A stretch of 64,000 nucleotides of DNA, from positions 744,001 through 808,000 of the forward strand of contig NZ_CP064686.1 of assembly GCF_023100905.1 (NCBI RefSeq), given 5' to 3'. The first letter of the stretch is position 1; every line of letters begins with the position of its first letter. A program made the translations under genes and the position numbers. The notes beneath the pieces were generated by a model that was not told where the DNA came from, did no database searches, and saw only the letters and a list, made by a program, of their open reading frames with translations. Source of the DNA: Bradyrhizobium sp. 4 (GTDB taxonomy: Bacteria; Pseudomonadota; Alphaproteobacteria; Rhizobiales; Xanthobacteraceae). This document shows positions 1 through 8,545 of this stretch, piece after piece.

Positions 1-527
1 AGCACTATGGCAAGATCGACGTCCTCGTCTGCAACGCCGCGGTGAATCCGTATTACGGCCCGCTGCTCGACATCACCGACGAAGCCTTCGACAAGATCAT
101 GGGCAGCAACGTCAAGAGCAACATCTGGCTCTCCGCGCTGGCGATCCCGCAGATGGCCGAGCGTGGCAACGGCTCCGTCGTCATCATCTCCTCGATCGGC
201 GGCCTGCGCGGTTCGACCGTGATCGGCGCCTACGGCATCTCCAAGGCCGCCGACTTCGCGCTGTGTCGTTCGCTCGCCGGCGAATGGGGCCCGAAAGGCG
301 TCCGCGTCAACTGCATCGCGCCCGGCCTGATCAAGACCGACTTCGCCCGTGCGCTGTGGGAAGACGAAGCGAATCTGAAACGCCGCACCGCCACCACACC
401 TCTTCGCCGCATCGGCGAACCCGACGAAATCGCGGGCGCAGTGGCCTACCTCGCCTCCGACGCGTCGAGCTTCATGACCGGACAGACCATCGTCATCGAC
501 GGCGGCGTGACCACGGCGGCGGCGTAG
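1..527 (+). CDS. SDR family oxidoreductase, C-terminal part (5' end outside window)
   Basis: The reading frame is open from base 3, so the gene begins before the window and an internal GTG at 42 is not the true start. The visible part carries the SDR hallmarks: a CNAA version of the NNAG motif, a Ser in VVIISSIGG, the catalytic Tyr and Lys in YGISK, and the usual C-terminal MTGQTIVIDGG strand. These enzymes are cytosolic NAD(P)-dependent alcohol or ketone oxidoreductases. The substrate cannot be read from the sequence. The closest general match is the 3-oxoacyl-ACP-reductase-like (FabG-like) group. Confidence 0.9.
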   Translation, partial: HYGKIDVLVCNAAVNPYYGPLLDITDEAFDKIMGSNVKSNIWLSALAIPQMAERGNGSVVIISSIGGLRGSTVIGAYGISKAADFALCRSLAGEWGPKGVRVNCIAPGLIKTDFARALWEDEANLKRRTATTPLRRIGEPDEIAGAVAYLASDASSFMTGQTIVIDGGVTTAAA

Positions 528-540
528 GTCTCTCAGCTGA

Positions 541-666
541 TCGTCCCGGCGAAGGCCGGGACCTATAACCACAGGGAGTGGTTTGACGAAGTCTGGTCGT
601 GCTGGATCGGCATCGTGCGCAATCGATGGATCACGCGGTATGGGCCCCGGCCTTCGCCGGGACGAC
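541..666. repeat. Intergenic palindromic repeat with inverted GTCCCGGC / GCCGGGAC ends
   Basis: The element opens with CGTCCCGGCGAAGGCCGGGA (itself a hairpin) and closes with the reverse complement, CCGGCCTTCGCCGGGACG. The interior includes ATAACCACAGGGAGTGG. From memory, this layout is a very common intergenic repeat in Bradyrhizobium and relatives. It fills most of the gap between the SDR gene and glpK, and its end hairpins could help stop transcription of the SDR gene. Confidence 0.7.
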
Positions 667-777
667 AGCTGAGCCCTTCTTGACCTTCCCGCCCTAATCC
701 GCTCCCTTTGGCGCGACACAATGATCCCTCCCGGGACAACGCCAAGAAAACAACCAGCAAACCCCAAGGGTGCTTCC

Positions 778-2283
778 ATGTCTTTCGTCCTTGCCATCGA
801 CCAGGGCACCACCTCCTCGCGCGCGATCGTGTTTCGCGGCGACATTTCCATTGCGGCGAAGGCGCAAGCCGAGTTTCCGCAGCATTTCCCCGCCTCGGGC
901 TGGGTCGAGCACGAGCCCGAGGACATCTGGACCTCGACCGTGACGGTCTGCCGCGACGCGATCGCGCAGGCCGGCATCAGCGCAAAGGACATCGCCGCGA
1001 TCGGGATCACCAACCAGCGCGAGACCACCGTGGTGTGGGACCGCGCCACCGGGCAGGCCGTGCACCGCGCCATCGTCTGGCAGGACCGCCGCACCGCCGA
1101 CATCTGCGCGAGACTGAAAGCCGACGGCCGCGAGCCCGTGATCTCGCAGAAGACCGGCCTGATCATTGATCCCTATTTCTCCGGCACCAAGGTCGCCTGG
1201 ATTCTCGACCACGTCCCCGGCGCGCGGGCGCGCGCCGCGCGCGGCGAATTGATGTTCGGCACCGTCGATTGCTATCTGCTGTGGCGCCTCACCGGCGGCA
1301 AGGTGCACGCCACCGATGCCACCAACGCCTCGCGCACGCTGCTGTTCAACATCCACACCGGCCAGTGGGACGACGAACTGCTCGAGATCATCGGCGTGCC
1401 GCGCTCGATGCTGCCCGAGGTGAAGGATTCCTCCGCCCGTTTCGGCGAGAGCACGCCGGACCTGTTCGGCGGCGCGATTGCGATCTCCGGCATCGCCGGC
1501 GACCAGCAGGCCGCGACCATCGGCCAGGCCTGCTTCCGCCCGGGCATGATGAAGTCCACCTACGGCACCGGCTGCTTCGCCCTGCTCAACACCGGCACGA
1601 CGCCCGTGGCCTCGAAGAACAAGCTGCTCACCACCATCGCCTACCAGCTCGGTGGCAAACGCACCTACGCGCTCGAAGGCTCGATCTTCGTCGCGGGCAG
1701 CGCGGTACAGTGGCTGCGAGACGGCCTCGGCATCATCAAGCACGCCGCCGAGACCGGACCGCTCGCCGATCAGTCCGACTCCATGCAGAGCGTGTATCTG
1801 GTGCCGGCCTTCGTCGGCATGGGCGCGCCGTACTGGAATCCGCGCGTGCGCGGCGCGCTGTTCGGCCTCACCCGCAACACCGGCCCGGCCGAGCTTGCCC
1901 ACGCCGCGCTCGAAAGCGTCTGCTACCAGACGTTTGATCTCTGGGCCGCCATGCGCGCCGACTGGCCGAGCTCGGAAACCGCAAGCGTCGTGCTCCGCGT
2001 CGACGGCGGCATGACCGCGTCCGACTGGACCATGCAGCGCCTCGCCGATCTGCTGGATGCGCCGGTCGATCGTCCGGTGATCCAGGAGACCACGGCACTC
2101 GGCGCCGCCTATCTCGCGGGCCTGCAGGCCGGCGTCTATCCCGAGCCGACCAAGTTCGCCGACAACTGGCGCCTCGAGCACCGCTTCAAGCCGAACATGA
2201 GCCAGGCGACAAGGGAGCGGAAGCTGGCGGGCTGGGCGAGGGCGGTGAAGGGCGTGCTCGCGAGCGACGAGGGCGAGGGCTAG
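778..2283 (+). CDS. glpK: Glycerol kinase GlpK
   Basis: This 501-residue FGGY-family kinase has the standard length for glycerol kinase, which phosphorylates glycerol to sn-glycerol 3-phosphate in the cytosol. Visible motifs are the N-terminal phosphate loop DQGTTSSRAIVF, GITNQRETTVVW, WQDRRT, the ADP-binding STYGTGCF and the FGGY-C segment VDGGMTASDW. I chose the ATG at 778 because MSFVLAIDQG matches the family N-terminus and an AAGGG ribosome site lies about 7 bases upstream; the frame is open further upstream to 721. No glpF or glpD is adjacent, so the gene appears to be transcribed alone. Confidence 0.97.
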   Translation: MSFVLAIDQGTTSSRAIVFRGDISIAAKAQAEFPQHFPASGWVEHEPEDIWTSTVTVCRDAIAQAGISAKDIAAIGITNQRETTVVWDRATGQAVHRAIVWQDRRTADICARLKADGREPVISQKTGLIIDPYFSGTKVAWILDHVPGARARAARGELMFGTVDCYLLWRLTGGKVHATDATNASRTLLFNIHTGQWDDELLEIIGVPRSMLPEVKDSSARFGESTPDLFGGAIAISGIAGDQQAATIGQACFRPGMMKSTYGTGCFALLNTGTTPVASKNKLLTTIAYQLGGKRTYALEGSIFVAGSAVQWLRDGLGIIKHAAETGPLADQSDSMQSVYLVPAFVGMGAPYWNPRVRGALFGLTRNTGPAELAHAALESVCYQTFDLWAAMRADWPSSETASVVLRVDGGMTASDWTMQRLADLLDAPVDRPVIQETTALGAAYLAGLQAGVYPEPTKFADNWRLEHRFKPNMSQATRERKLAGWARAVKGVLASDEGEG

Positions 2284-2292
2284 GAGGATCTC

Positions 2293-2372
2293 GTAGCCTG
2301 GATGGAGCGCAGCGAAATCCGGGGTTCTGCATGGCACGGTTCCCGGATTGCGCTGCGCTCCATCCAGGCTAC
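2293..2372. repeat. Long inverted repeat between glpK and the acylase gene
   Basis: The left arm begins GTAGCCTGGATGGAGCGCAG and the right arm ends CTGCGCTCCATCCAGGCTAC. The arms run about 30 bases with few mismatches around a short centre. It starts 10 bases after the glpK stop and ends 29 bases before the next start codon. In a glpK read-through transcript it would fold into a strong hairpin. It resembles a second family of Bradyrhizobium intergenic repeats; a half copy is visible near 5615-5645. Confidence 0.75.
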
Positions 2373-2401
2373 AAGAAACAGCAACAAAGGGAGCACCAAC
2401 A

Positions 2402-4849
2402 ATGAACACGGATTTCAACCGGGTCATCCAGAAGCTTTTTGGCGCAGCGATCTGCGCCGCGCTGCTCACCTCGACCGCCATTGCGCGTGAGAAGCCGGAC
2501 CCGCTCGGAAGCGCGCGGCAGGTCAAGACCGACGTCGCCGGTCTCAAGGCTCCCGCGCAGATTCTGGTCGATGTCTGGGGCATCCCGCACATCTATGCCG
2601 GTAATGAGCACGACCTGTTCTTCCTGCAAGGCTTCAACGCCGCGCGCGACCGGCTCTGGCAGATCGATCTCTGGCGCAAGCGCGGGCTCGGTCTGCTGGC
2701 CAAGGATTTCGGCGCGGCCTATGCCGAACAGGACAAGGCGCTGCGGCTCTTTCTCTATCGCGGCGATATGAAAGCGGAATGGGCGGCTTACGGCCCCAAG
2801 GGGAGGACCTATGCGGAGGCATTCGTCGCCGGGGTCAACGCCTACGTCGCCGATGTGCGCGCGGGCAAGCGCCCGCTGCCGACCGAGTTCAGGATCGCCG
2901 GCACCATGCCGGATCCGTGGACGGCGGACGACATCGTCCGCATTCGCAGCCACGGCCTGACGCGCAATGTCGCCTCCGAGGTCAAGCGCGCGTTGGTCGC
3001 CTGTGCGGCCGGCCTCGATGCCGATCGCTTTCGCGTCAAGCTCGAACCGGCGTGGACGACGAAAGTGCCGGATGGTCTCGATCCCTGCAGCGTGCCGAAG
3101 GCGGTGCTGGCGCCTTACGACCTGGCGACGCGCCCGGTCGCCTTTGCCGCGCCGAAAGACCGCCAAGCCGCGCTCGCGCACGATCCGGACAAGTACCTCA
3201 CCGAGGCCGACCAGCAACGCGACACCATCGGCTCCAACAATTGGGTGATCGCGGCGTCGCGGACCGCGACGGGACGGCCGATCCTCGCCAACGATCCGCA
3301 TCGCGAGCACAGCGTGCCGTCGCTGCGCTACATCGTCGGCCTCAATGCGCCCGGCCTCTCCGTGATCGGTGCGGGCGAGCCGGCGCTGCCCGGCATCTCG
3401 ATCGGCCACAACGGCACCATCGCCTTCGGTCTCACCATCTTCAACGTCGACCAGGAAGACCTCTACGTCTACGAGCTCAATCCGCAGAATCCCAACCAGT
3501 ACCGCTATGGCAGCGGCTGGGAGGACATGCGCATCGTGCACGAGAAGGAGCAGGTGAAAGGCGAAGGCGATCGCGATCTCGAGCTGAAATTCACCCGGCA
3601 TGGTCCGGTGATCTATGTCGACGACGCCAACAAGCGCGCCTTCGCCGTCCGCTCGATCTGGTTCGAGCCCGGCACCTCGGCCTATTTCGGCTCCTCCGAC
3701 TACATGACCGCGAAGGATTGGAACGGTTTCCTCGGCGCCATGCGGCGCTGGGGCGCGCCATCGGAGAACCAGGTCTATGCGGACACCAAGGGCAATATTG
3801 GCTGGGTTGCCGCCGGCAAGACGCCGCGGCGCGCCAATTATGATGGCCTGATGCCGGTGCCGGGCGACGGCCGCTACGAATGGCAGGGGTTTCTCTCGCT
3901 CGACGAACTGCCCAAGGCCTATCAGCCCAAGCAGGGCTTTCTCGCCACCGCCAACCAGATGAACCTGCCGGCGGATTATCCCGTCAGCGAGCGCAAGGTC
4001 GGCTTCGAATGGGCGGACAGTGCGCGCTGGCAGCGCATCACCGAGGTGCTGCAGGCCAACAGCAAGGTGACGCTGGCCGATGCCATGGATTTGCAGAACG
4101 ACGACACCACGATGCTGGGGCGGCGGCTCGTCAATCTGCTGCAGCCGCTCACTTCGGACGATGCCAACGTGAAGAAGGGCCTCGAACTGCTCAAGCCGTG
4201 GGACGCGCGTGATGCCGCCGACAGCGCCGCTGCCGCGGTGTTCGAGGTTTGGATCGCCAATCATCTTGGACCGGTGCTGTTGAAGACCACGGCGCCCAAG
4301 GCGGCCGACCTGATCGCGCCCGAAGCGTCCAGCATTTCGGCGCTTGTCCCCTTCCTGGAATCTCCAGACGCGTCGTTTGGCTCCGATCCCGCCGCCGCCC
4401 GCGACCAGATCCTGCGCGACAGCCTTGGCGCCGCGGTGGCCGATGTGACGACCAAGCTCGGGGCCGATTCCTCAACCTGGCGCTGGGGCCGCCTGCACGT
4501 CGCGAAATTCGACCATGCTCTGATGCCGCTTGCCGACAAGGCGACGGCCGCTCAGCTCTCGGTCGGTCCGCTGGCCTACGGCGGCGCCGCCAATGTGCCG
4601 CGCGCGGCCACCTATCGCCGCACCGATTATCAGCTGTTCGCCGGCGCCTCGTTCCGCATGGTGCTGGACGTCGGCAATTGGGATGCGAGCCGCACCATCA
4701 ACACGCCGGGCCAGTCGGGCGATCCCTTCAGCGGCCACTATCGCGACCTCGCGCCGCTGTGGGCGACCGGCCGGTATGTGCCGCTGCTCTACAGCCGCGC
4801 TGGGGTCGAAGCGGCGACGGCTGAGGCGATCACGCTGACGCCGCGGTGA
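2402..4849 (+). CDS. Penicillin acylase family protein (possible acyl-homoserine lactone acylase), secreted
   Basis: This 815-residue Ntn-hydrolase precursor starts with a signal peptide (hydrophobic run then TSTAIA, about residues 10-28), so it acts in the periplasm or outside. Family members self-cleave in front of a catalytic Ser. Here that is Ser278 in GSNNWV, followed by the conserved NDPHREHSVPS, giving an alpha chain of about 250 residues and a beta chain of about 540. The family hydrolyses amides such as penicillins or acyl-homoserine lactones. The substrate cannot be told from sequence. The ATG at 2402 is chosen for its signal peptide and an AAAGGGAG site upstream; an earlier in-frame ATG at 2348 lies inside the repeat. 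Confidence 0.88.
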   Translation: MNTDFNRVIQKLFGAAICAALLTSTAIAREKPDPLGSARQVKTDVAGLKAPAQILVDVWGIPHIYAGNEHDLFFLQGFNAARDRLWQIDLWRKRGLGLLAKDFGAAYAEQDKALRLFLYRGDMKAEWAAYGPKGRTYAEAFVAGVNAYVADVRAGKRPLPTEFRIAGTMPDPWTADDIVRIRSHGLTRNVASEVKRALVACAAGLDADRFRVKLEPAWTTKVPDGLDPCSVPKAVLAPYDLATRPVAFAAPKDRQAALAHDPDKYLTEADQQRDTIGSNNWVIAASRTATGRPILANDPHREHSVPSLRYIVGLNAPGLSVIGAGEPALPGISIGHNGTIAFGLTIFNVDQEDLYVYELNPQNPNQYRYGSGWEDMRIVHEKEQVKGEGDRDLELKFTRHGPVIYVDDANKRAFAVRSIWFEPGTSAYFGSSDYMTAKDWNGFLGAMRRWGAPSENQVYADTKGNIGWVAAGKTPRRANYDGLMPVPGDGRYEWQGFLSLDELPKAYQPKQGFLATANQMNLPADYPVSERKVGFEWADSARWQRITEVLQANSKVTLADAMDLQNDDTTMLGRRLVNLLQPLTSDDANVKKGLELLKPWDARDAADSAAAAVFEVWIANHLGPVLLKTTAPKAADLIAPEASSISALVPFLESPDASFGSDPAAARDQILRDSLGAAVADVTTKLGADSSTWRWGRLHVAKFDHALMPLADKATAAQLSVGPLAYGGAANVPRAATYRRTDYQLFAGASFRMVLDVGNWDASRTINTPGQSGDPFSGHYRDLAPLWATGRYVPLLYSRAGVEAATAEAITLTPR

Positions 4850-4874
4850 ATGAGGCGTATCCACAAACTCCGCC

Positions 4875-4900
4875 GTCGTCCTGGCGAAAGCCAGGACGAC
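4875..4900. terminator. Perfect 11-bp hairpin with GAAA loop after the acylase gene
   Basis: The arms GTCGTCCTGGC and GCCAGGACGAC flank a GAAA tetraloop 25 bases after the acylase stop codon. There is no T-run, so it is either a REP-type palindrome or a Rho-assisted stop. It lies 44 bases before the acetyltransferase start. Confidence 0.5.
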
Positions 4901-4943
4901 CCCGAATGTGTGGCCGGCGTTCAGCTTCAAAGGGACGCATCCC

Positions 4944-5537
4944 ATGATCCTCCCCGACGGCTATTCCGACATTCCCGCCGGCAAGATCGCTGCGGTCGTC
5001 ACGCATCTCGAGATGACGGCGCGTCCGCCGCTGCGTGGCGATCCCCTTGGCGCATGGACCCTGCGCAAGGTCGATACCCCCGCGGTTCATTGGTATCGCG
5101 ATCTCCATCGCCGCGTCGGCGAGGAGTGGTTGTGGTTTTCGCGGGCGCGCATGAACGACGCCGAGCTCGCCGCAGTCATCCATGCACCGGGCGTCGAGGT
5201 CTATGCGCTTGTCGTGGACGGCAACGATGAAGGCCTGCTGGAGCTGGACTTTCGCGAGGCCCGCCAGTGCGAGCTCGTGTATTTCGGCGTCACCGCAAAA
5301 CTGATCGGCAGTGGTGCCGCTCGCTTTATGATGAACCGCGCGCTTGAGCTCGCGTGGTCACGCGACCTGTCCGGGGTCTGGGTGCACACCTGCACCTTCG
5401 ACCATCCGTCCGCCGTCGCGTTCTATCAGCGCTCCGGCTTCCGCCCGTTCCGCCGCCAGATCGAGGTTGCCGACGACCCGCGGCTCGATGGCACGGCGCC
5501 GCGAACCGCGGCGAAGCATGTGCCGATCATCGAATAA
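4944..5537 (+). CDS. GNAT family N-acetyltransferase
   Basis: This 197-residue protein has a GNAT fold. The acetyl-CoA pyrophosphate-binding stretch is LIGSGAARFMMNRAL (about residues 118-132). It is followed by WVHTCTFDHPSAVAFYQRSGF, the typical C-terminal GNAT strand-helix signature. The acceptor substrate is not deducible. The ATG at 4944 is preferred over one at 4908 because a ribosome site (AAAGGGA) sits between them. It probably forms its own transcription unit between the acylase and the dehydratase remnant. Confidence 0.87.
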   Translation: MILPDGYSDIPAGKIAAVVTHLEMTARPPLRGDPLGAWTLRKVDTPAVHWYRDLHRRVGEEWLWFSRARMNDAELAAVIHAPGVEVYALVVDGNDEGLLELDFREARQCELVYFGVTAKLIGSGAARFMMNRALELAWSRDLSGVWVHTCTFDHPSAVAFYQRSGFRPFRRQIEVADDPRLDGTAPRTAAKHVPIIE

Positions 5538-5584
5538 AAGCTACTGTCAGACGTCGCCCCGGACTGGCCGAAGCTCGAAGCGCG

Positions 5585-5645
5585 AAGGCGGAAGCGCAAT
5601 CCGGGACAGCGTCCCCGCATTCCGCTCCGCTCCATGCGGGCTACT
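5585..5645. repeat. Degenerate repeat copy and hairpin downstream of the acetyltransferase
   Basis: The segment ends with a CCCGCAT/ATGCGGG stem at 5614-5620 and 5634-5640 around CCGCTCCGCTCC, then GGGCTAC. It resembles the right half of the 2293-2372 repeat (GCTGCGCTCCATCCAGGCTAC). It lies where the acetyltransferase and the minus-strand dehydratase remnant converge, and may act as a terminator for either. Confidence 0.5.
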
Positions 5646-5647
5646 CC

Positions 5648-5827
5648 TCAAAACACCTTCTGCTCCGCCCGCGCCAGCGAAAACCCGCGCTGCAAAATGA
5701 CCGGTGCGGACGGCAGGGCGAAATCGGCGAGATCGGCCTCAACGAGCGGCGTGCGCCGTATGTGCGGACGGATGACGGCCTCGGTCGCCGCGATCCGCTC
5801 CCGATTGATGTCCATTGTTGCTGTCAT
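5648..5827 (-). pseudogene. N-terminal remnant of a PLP-dependent threonine/serine dehydratase
   Basis: The frame encodes 59 residues starting MTATMDINRERIAATEAV, followed by IRPHIRRTPLVEADLADF. This is the N-terminal signature of Bradyrhizobium-type threonine/serine dehydratases. A full enzyme has about 320 residues, with a SFKARG lysine motif soon after this point. Here the frame leaves the family after PVILQ, runs through unrelated residues and stops at 5648. More than 250 residues, including the PLP lysine and the glycine loop, are absent. I infer a decayed gene or a deletion scar next to the repeat at 5585-5645. Confidence 0.65.
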
Positions 5828-5984
5828 GATGCCGTCCTTGATAGCGCATCCGGCAGACGCTGTCGCGGCGCCGTTGCATCCGGCGCAATGCTCCACTTCC
5901 ATGATTTTGCTTGCGCTACTGCGGCCTTGCCGTGGAAACTGATCGGCCCTGCCTCGTCTAAAAGCCAGAGAAGAGCGCAAAACC

Positions 5985-6614
5985 ATGTTCCTGATCGGCC
6001 AATACGATTCCCCCTTTGTCCGCCGCGTCGCAATTGCGCTGCGGCTGTACGGCCTCGCCTTCGAGCACAGGCCGTGGTCGACCTTCGGCGACGCCGACAA
6101 GATCGCGCCCTATAATCCGCTGCGCCGCGTGCCGACGCTGGTGCTCGACGACGGCGAGGCGCTGATCGAGAGCACGGTCATCCTCGATTATCTCGACGAA
6201 TTGGTAGGGCCGGAGAAGGCGATGCTGCCGCGCTCCGGCGCCGAGCGCCGGCATCATTTGCGCATCTGCGCGCTCGCCTCCGGTCTCGGCGACAAGGCGG
6301 TCAGCCTGCTCTACGAGCGCGTGTTGCGGAAGGAGCAGCTTGCGCTGTGGGTGCAGCGTTGCGAAGCGCAGATCGCGGACGTGCTGAAAGCGCTGGAGGC
6401 CGAGCGCGCCAAGGTGACCACGCCATACTGGCTAGGCGACCGCATCGGCCATGCCGACATCGCGGTGGCCTGCGTCGTGCGCTTCACCCGCGAGGCGCAC
6501 CCGCTTCTGTTCGAGACCTCGCGCTATCCGGCGTTGTCGGCGCATGCCGACGCGTGCGAGGCGCTGGTGCCGTTCCAGGAGATCGTGCAGCCACTGTCAC
6601 CGCCAAAGGGGTGA
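5985..6614 (+). CDS. Glutathione S-transferase family protein
   Basis: This 209-residue protein has the length of a cytosolic GST. The N-terminal thioredoxin-like domain (residues 1-80) shows YDSPFVRRVAIAL, the cis-proline RRVPTLVLDDG and the glutathione-contacting ESTVILDYLDE. An all-helical C-terminal domain follows, with the GDRIGHADIAVAC N-capping box. The family conjugates glutathione to electrophiles or acts as thiol transferases; the substrate is unknown. It is divergent from the dehydratase remnant and seems monocistronic. Confidence 0.9.
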   Translation: MFLIGQYDSPFVRRVAIALRLYGLAFEHRPWSTFGDADKIAPYNPLRRVPTLVLDDGEALIESTVILDYLDELVGPEKAMLPRSGAERRHHLRICALASGLGDKAVSLLYERVLRKEQLALWVQRCEAQIADVLKALEAERAKVTTPYWLGDRIGHADIAVACVVRFTREAHPLLFETSRYPALSAHADACEALVPFQEIVQPLSPPKG

Positions 6615-6665
6615 GGCTCTTTCAATCCCTCCCGCTTACGGGGAGAGGCGAAGGGAGAAGCGCCG

Positions 6666-7673
6666 CTATGCGAACCCGACCTTGATCAGGATTGTCAGGA
6701 ACAGGCCGCCGACAACCGCGCAGACCGCGGCGCCGATCAGCGGCCCCAGCGCGCCTGCGCGGCTTGCAGGCTCCAGCACGGCTTGACCGGGCTGGTCCGG
6801 ATCGTAATAGACCTGGACGCTCTTCCCGGGCCTGTATTTCGCAGCGCCCTCTTCGGCGACCTCGCGCAACCCGGAGATCATGGTGCCGTTCCAATCGACT
6901 TCGGTGCCGATGAAGTCGCGCTTGCCGACCCTGTAGGCGTAGCGCAGGTCGACCTGATAGCGGTGGACGAGCTTTGAAGTCGTCGGTCGATTGTCGTGCT
7001 CGGTCTTCTCCTCGACGATTTCCTCGATCACGTCGCAATGGGTGACCCTACCGGCAGCGGTCGGCCAGCGCAGGCTGGCGCTCGCCAGCCGGCGCGTCCG
7101 GACATAATCGGCGGCGAGGAACACCCCGCCCACGAGCACGATGATCGGCACCGCGAACGCGAACAGCGGCACGCCCTTGTCGGCGTAGAGCACGTGGCCT
7201 GCGAACGAATGCGCGGTCAGCGTGGCGGCGATGATGCCGAACACCATTGTGAACGCCACCAGTGCCGCGACGTTCTGCGCGGCGGCGGGCTCCAGCAGCG
7301 CCTCGGTCGGTTGCTTCGGATCGACGTGGACGTCGACATGGGCGCCGACCGGATAACGTCCGGTCAGTTTTGCGGCCAAGACCCTCGTCGTGATGACGGT
7401 GCCGCCGACAAAGACCTTGTCGCCTTCCAGCTCCTGGCCGCCGGCCTGATAGCGGTAGCGGATGATGGGCTTGGCGTCGTTCCGATCGTCCGAGGTGTGC
7501 GCCGCTGGCTGGTCGACCCGGGAGACCGTGATGATGCCCTCCACCTTGTCCCAACTCCGCGCCGCGACCATCCGGCCTCGCATGCGGATCAGGTTGAACA
7601 GCGTCAATCCAAACAGCAGCACCGCGATGCCGGCGGCAATCTGGGTCCACATTAATTGTTGGGCGTTCAGCAT
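6666..7673 (-). CDS. DUF3592 domain membrane protein (two repeats)
   Basis: This 335-residue inner-membrane protein of unknown function has an N-terminal membrane helix (IAAGIAVLLFGLTLFNLI), a DUF3592-like soluble repeat with VDVHVDPKQPTEALLEP, two central helices (VAFTMVFGIIAATL, FAVPIIVLVGGVFLAA), a second repeat with VQVYYDPDQPGQAVLEP and a final C-terminal helix. The duplicated P-x-Q-x-x-A-x-LEP pattern shows an internal duplication. I chose the ATG at 7673 because AGGGGAAT lies just upstream; the longer frame from 7706 has no ribosome site. Confidence 0.75.
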   Translation of the reverse strand: MLNAQQLMWTQIAAGIAVLLFGLTLFNLIRMRGRMVAARSWDKVEGIITVSRVDQPAAHTSDDRNDAKPIIRYRYQAGGQELEGDKVFVGGTVITTRVLAAKLTGRYPVGAHVDVHVDPKQPTEALLEPAAAQNVAALVAFTMVFGIIAATLTAHSFAGHVLYADKGVPLFAFAVPIIVLVGGVFLAADYVRTRRLASASLRWPTAAGRVTHCDVIEEIVEEKTEHDNRPTTSKLVHRYQVDLRYAYRVGKRDFIGTEVDWNGTMISGLREVAEEGAAKYRPGKSVQVYYDPDQPGQAVLEPASRAGALGPLIGAAVCAVVGGLFLTILIKVGFA

Positions 7674-7756
7674 CCGATTCCCCTGCGCTTCGGCGGCGAC
7701 CGCCATTGGTCGCGGCGAACGCGCGTTGCGTTCACGTCAGGGGTGCGGCGCCGATC

Positions 7757-8545
7757 CTATCTCCTCGTGCAGGGCTTGATCTCGCCCGAAGCAGAGTGCA
7801 TCACGATCGGATTTGGCGACAGTCTGATGCCGAAAAACAATTGAGAGCCGGAGACCTTGTCGTTCGCCCCCTCATGGACGTCAAGATCGAGCTTCGTCGC
7901 GATCTCGGATGTCAGTTTGGCCCGCTCCTCCATCGAAATAGTGTTGTGATATTTGATCTCGTAGACGACGTCGGCCTCCAGCACGGACCGCGTCTGGCAC
8001 ACGACGCCGCCGCTCGAAACGTTCTGGGTGACCGCGTCTTCACACTCGGCTTTCAGCAAGGCGTTGCGGGCCGAGATCAGCGACTCGTCGGATATCAGCA
8101 GAATGTTGGCGTTCTCGAGCTTGAGGTTGACGGTCTCGACCTGCTGCATTCCGGCGACGGCCGACAGCTTGTCCCTGACCTGGGCCGACACGTCGAGCTT
8201 TTTCTCGAGCGACTGCTTCAGGTCGCGGTCGACGGTCCGCGATTTTTGAATCTTGCCGGTGAGCAGCGTCGGATCGACCTCGCAAGTCGGATGCAGCTCC
8301 ACCCGGCCATTGCTCAGATACTCGATCGTGTTGATCGTGCCGGGGCCGCCGAACGTGCTTGGCGGCACCACCTCGAAATATCCGGTCTCGGAGAGGATGG
8401 CCGTGATGGTCTGCTTCTTGCGCGGGAATCCCGCGTAGACCGAGACCATCACGAGGGCTATCGCGACAAAAACTCCGCTACCAAGCCAAAGCCATTTGCG
8501 GCTTGTTACTTTCCCGGGCAGCACAACTGATTTTTCTCGCCGCAT
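7757..8545 (-). CDS. Membrane-anchored protein of unknown function, overlapping the small Cys-rich gene
   Basis: I do not recognise this 262-residue protein. It has a basic N-terminus (MRREKSVVLPGKVTSRKW), one membrane helix (about residues 19-37) and a mostly extracytoplasmic domain with a predicted amphipathic stretch (RDLKQSLEKKLDVSAQVRDKL). There are four cysteines outside the membrane (CEV, CED, CQT and the C-terminal CTR), enough for two disulfides. The start at 8545 has GAAAGG upstream, lying inside the preceding small gene. The two frames overlap by 40 bases, which suggests translational coupling. The frame is open much further upstream, but that part reads like noise. Confidence 0.6.
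   Translation of the reverse strand: MRREKSVVLPGKVTSRKWLWLGSGVFVAIALVMVSVYAGFPRKKQTITAILSETGYFEVVPPSTFGGPGTINTIEYLSNGRVELHPTCEVDPTLLTGKIQKSRTVDRDLKQSLEKKLDVSAQVRDKLSAVAGMQQVETVNLKLENANILLISDESLISARNALLKAECEDAVTQNVSSGGVVCQTRSVLEADVVYEIKYHNTISMEERAKLTSEIATKLDLDVHEGANDKVSGSQLFFGIRLSPNPIVMHSASGEIKPCTRR

Noticed and set aside
2331..2355. TGGCACGGTTC...TTGC resembling a sigma-54 promoter before the acylase
   Set aside because: The two halves are nine bases apart instead of four and lie inside the palindromic repeat.
694..2592. 632-codon minus-strand frame antisense to glpK
   Set aside because: glpK is certain; the antisense frame has no recognisable motif.
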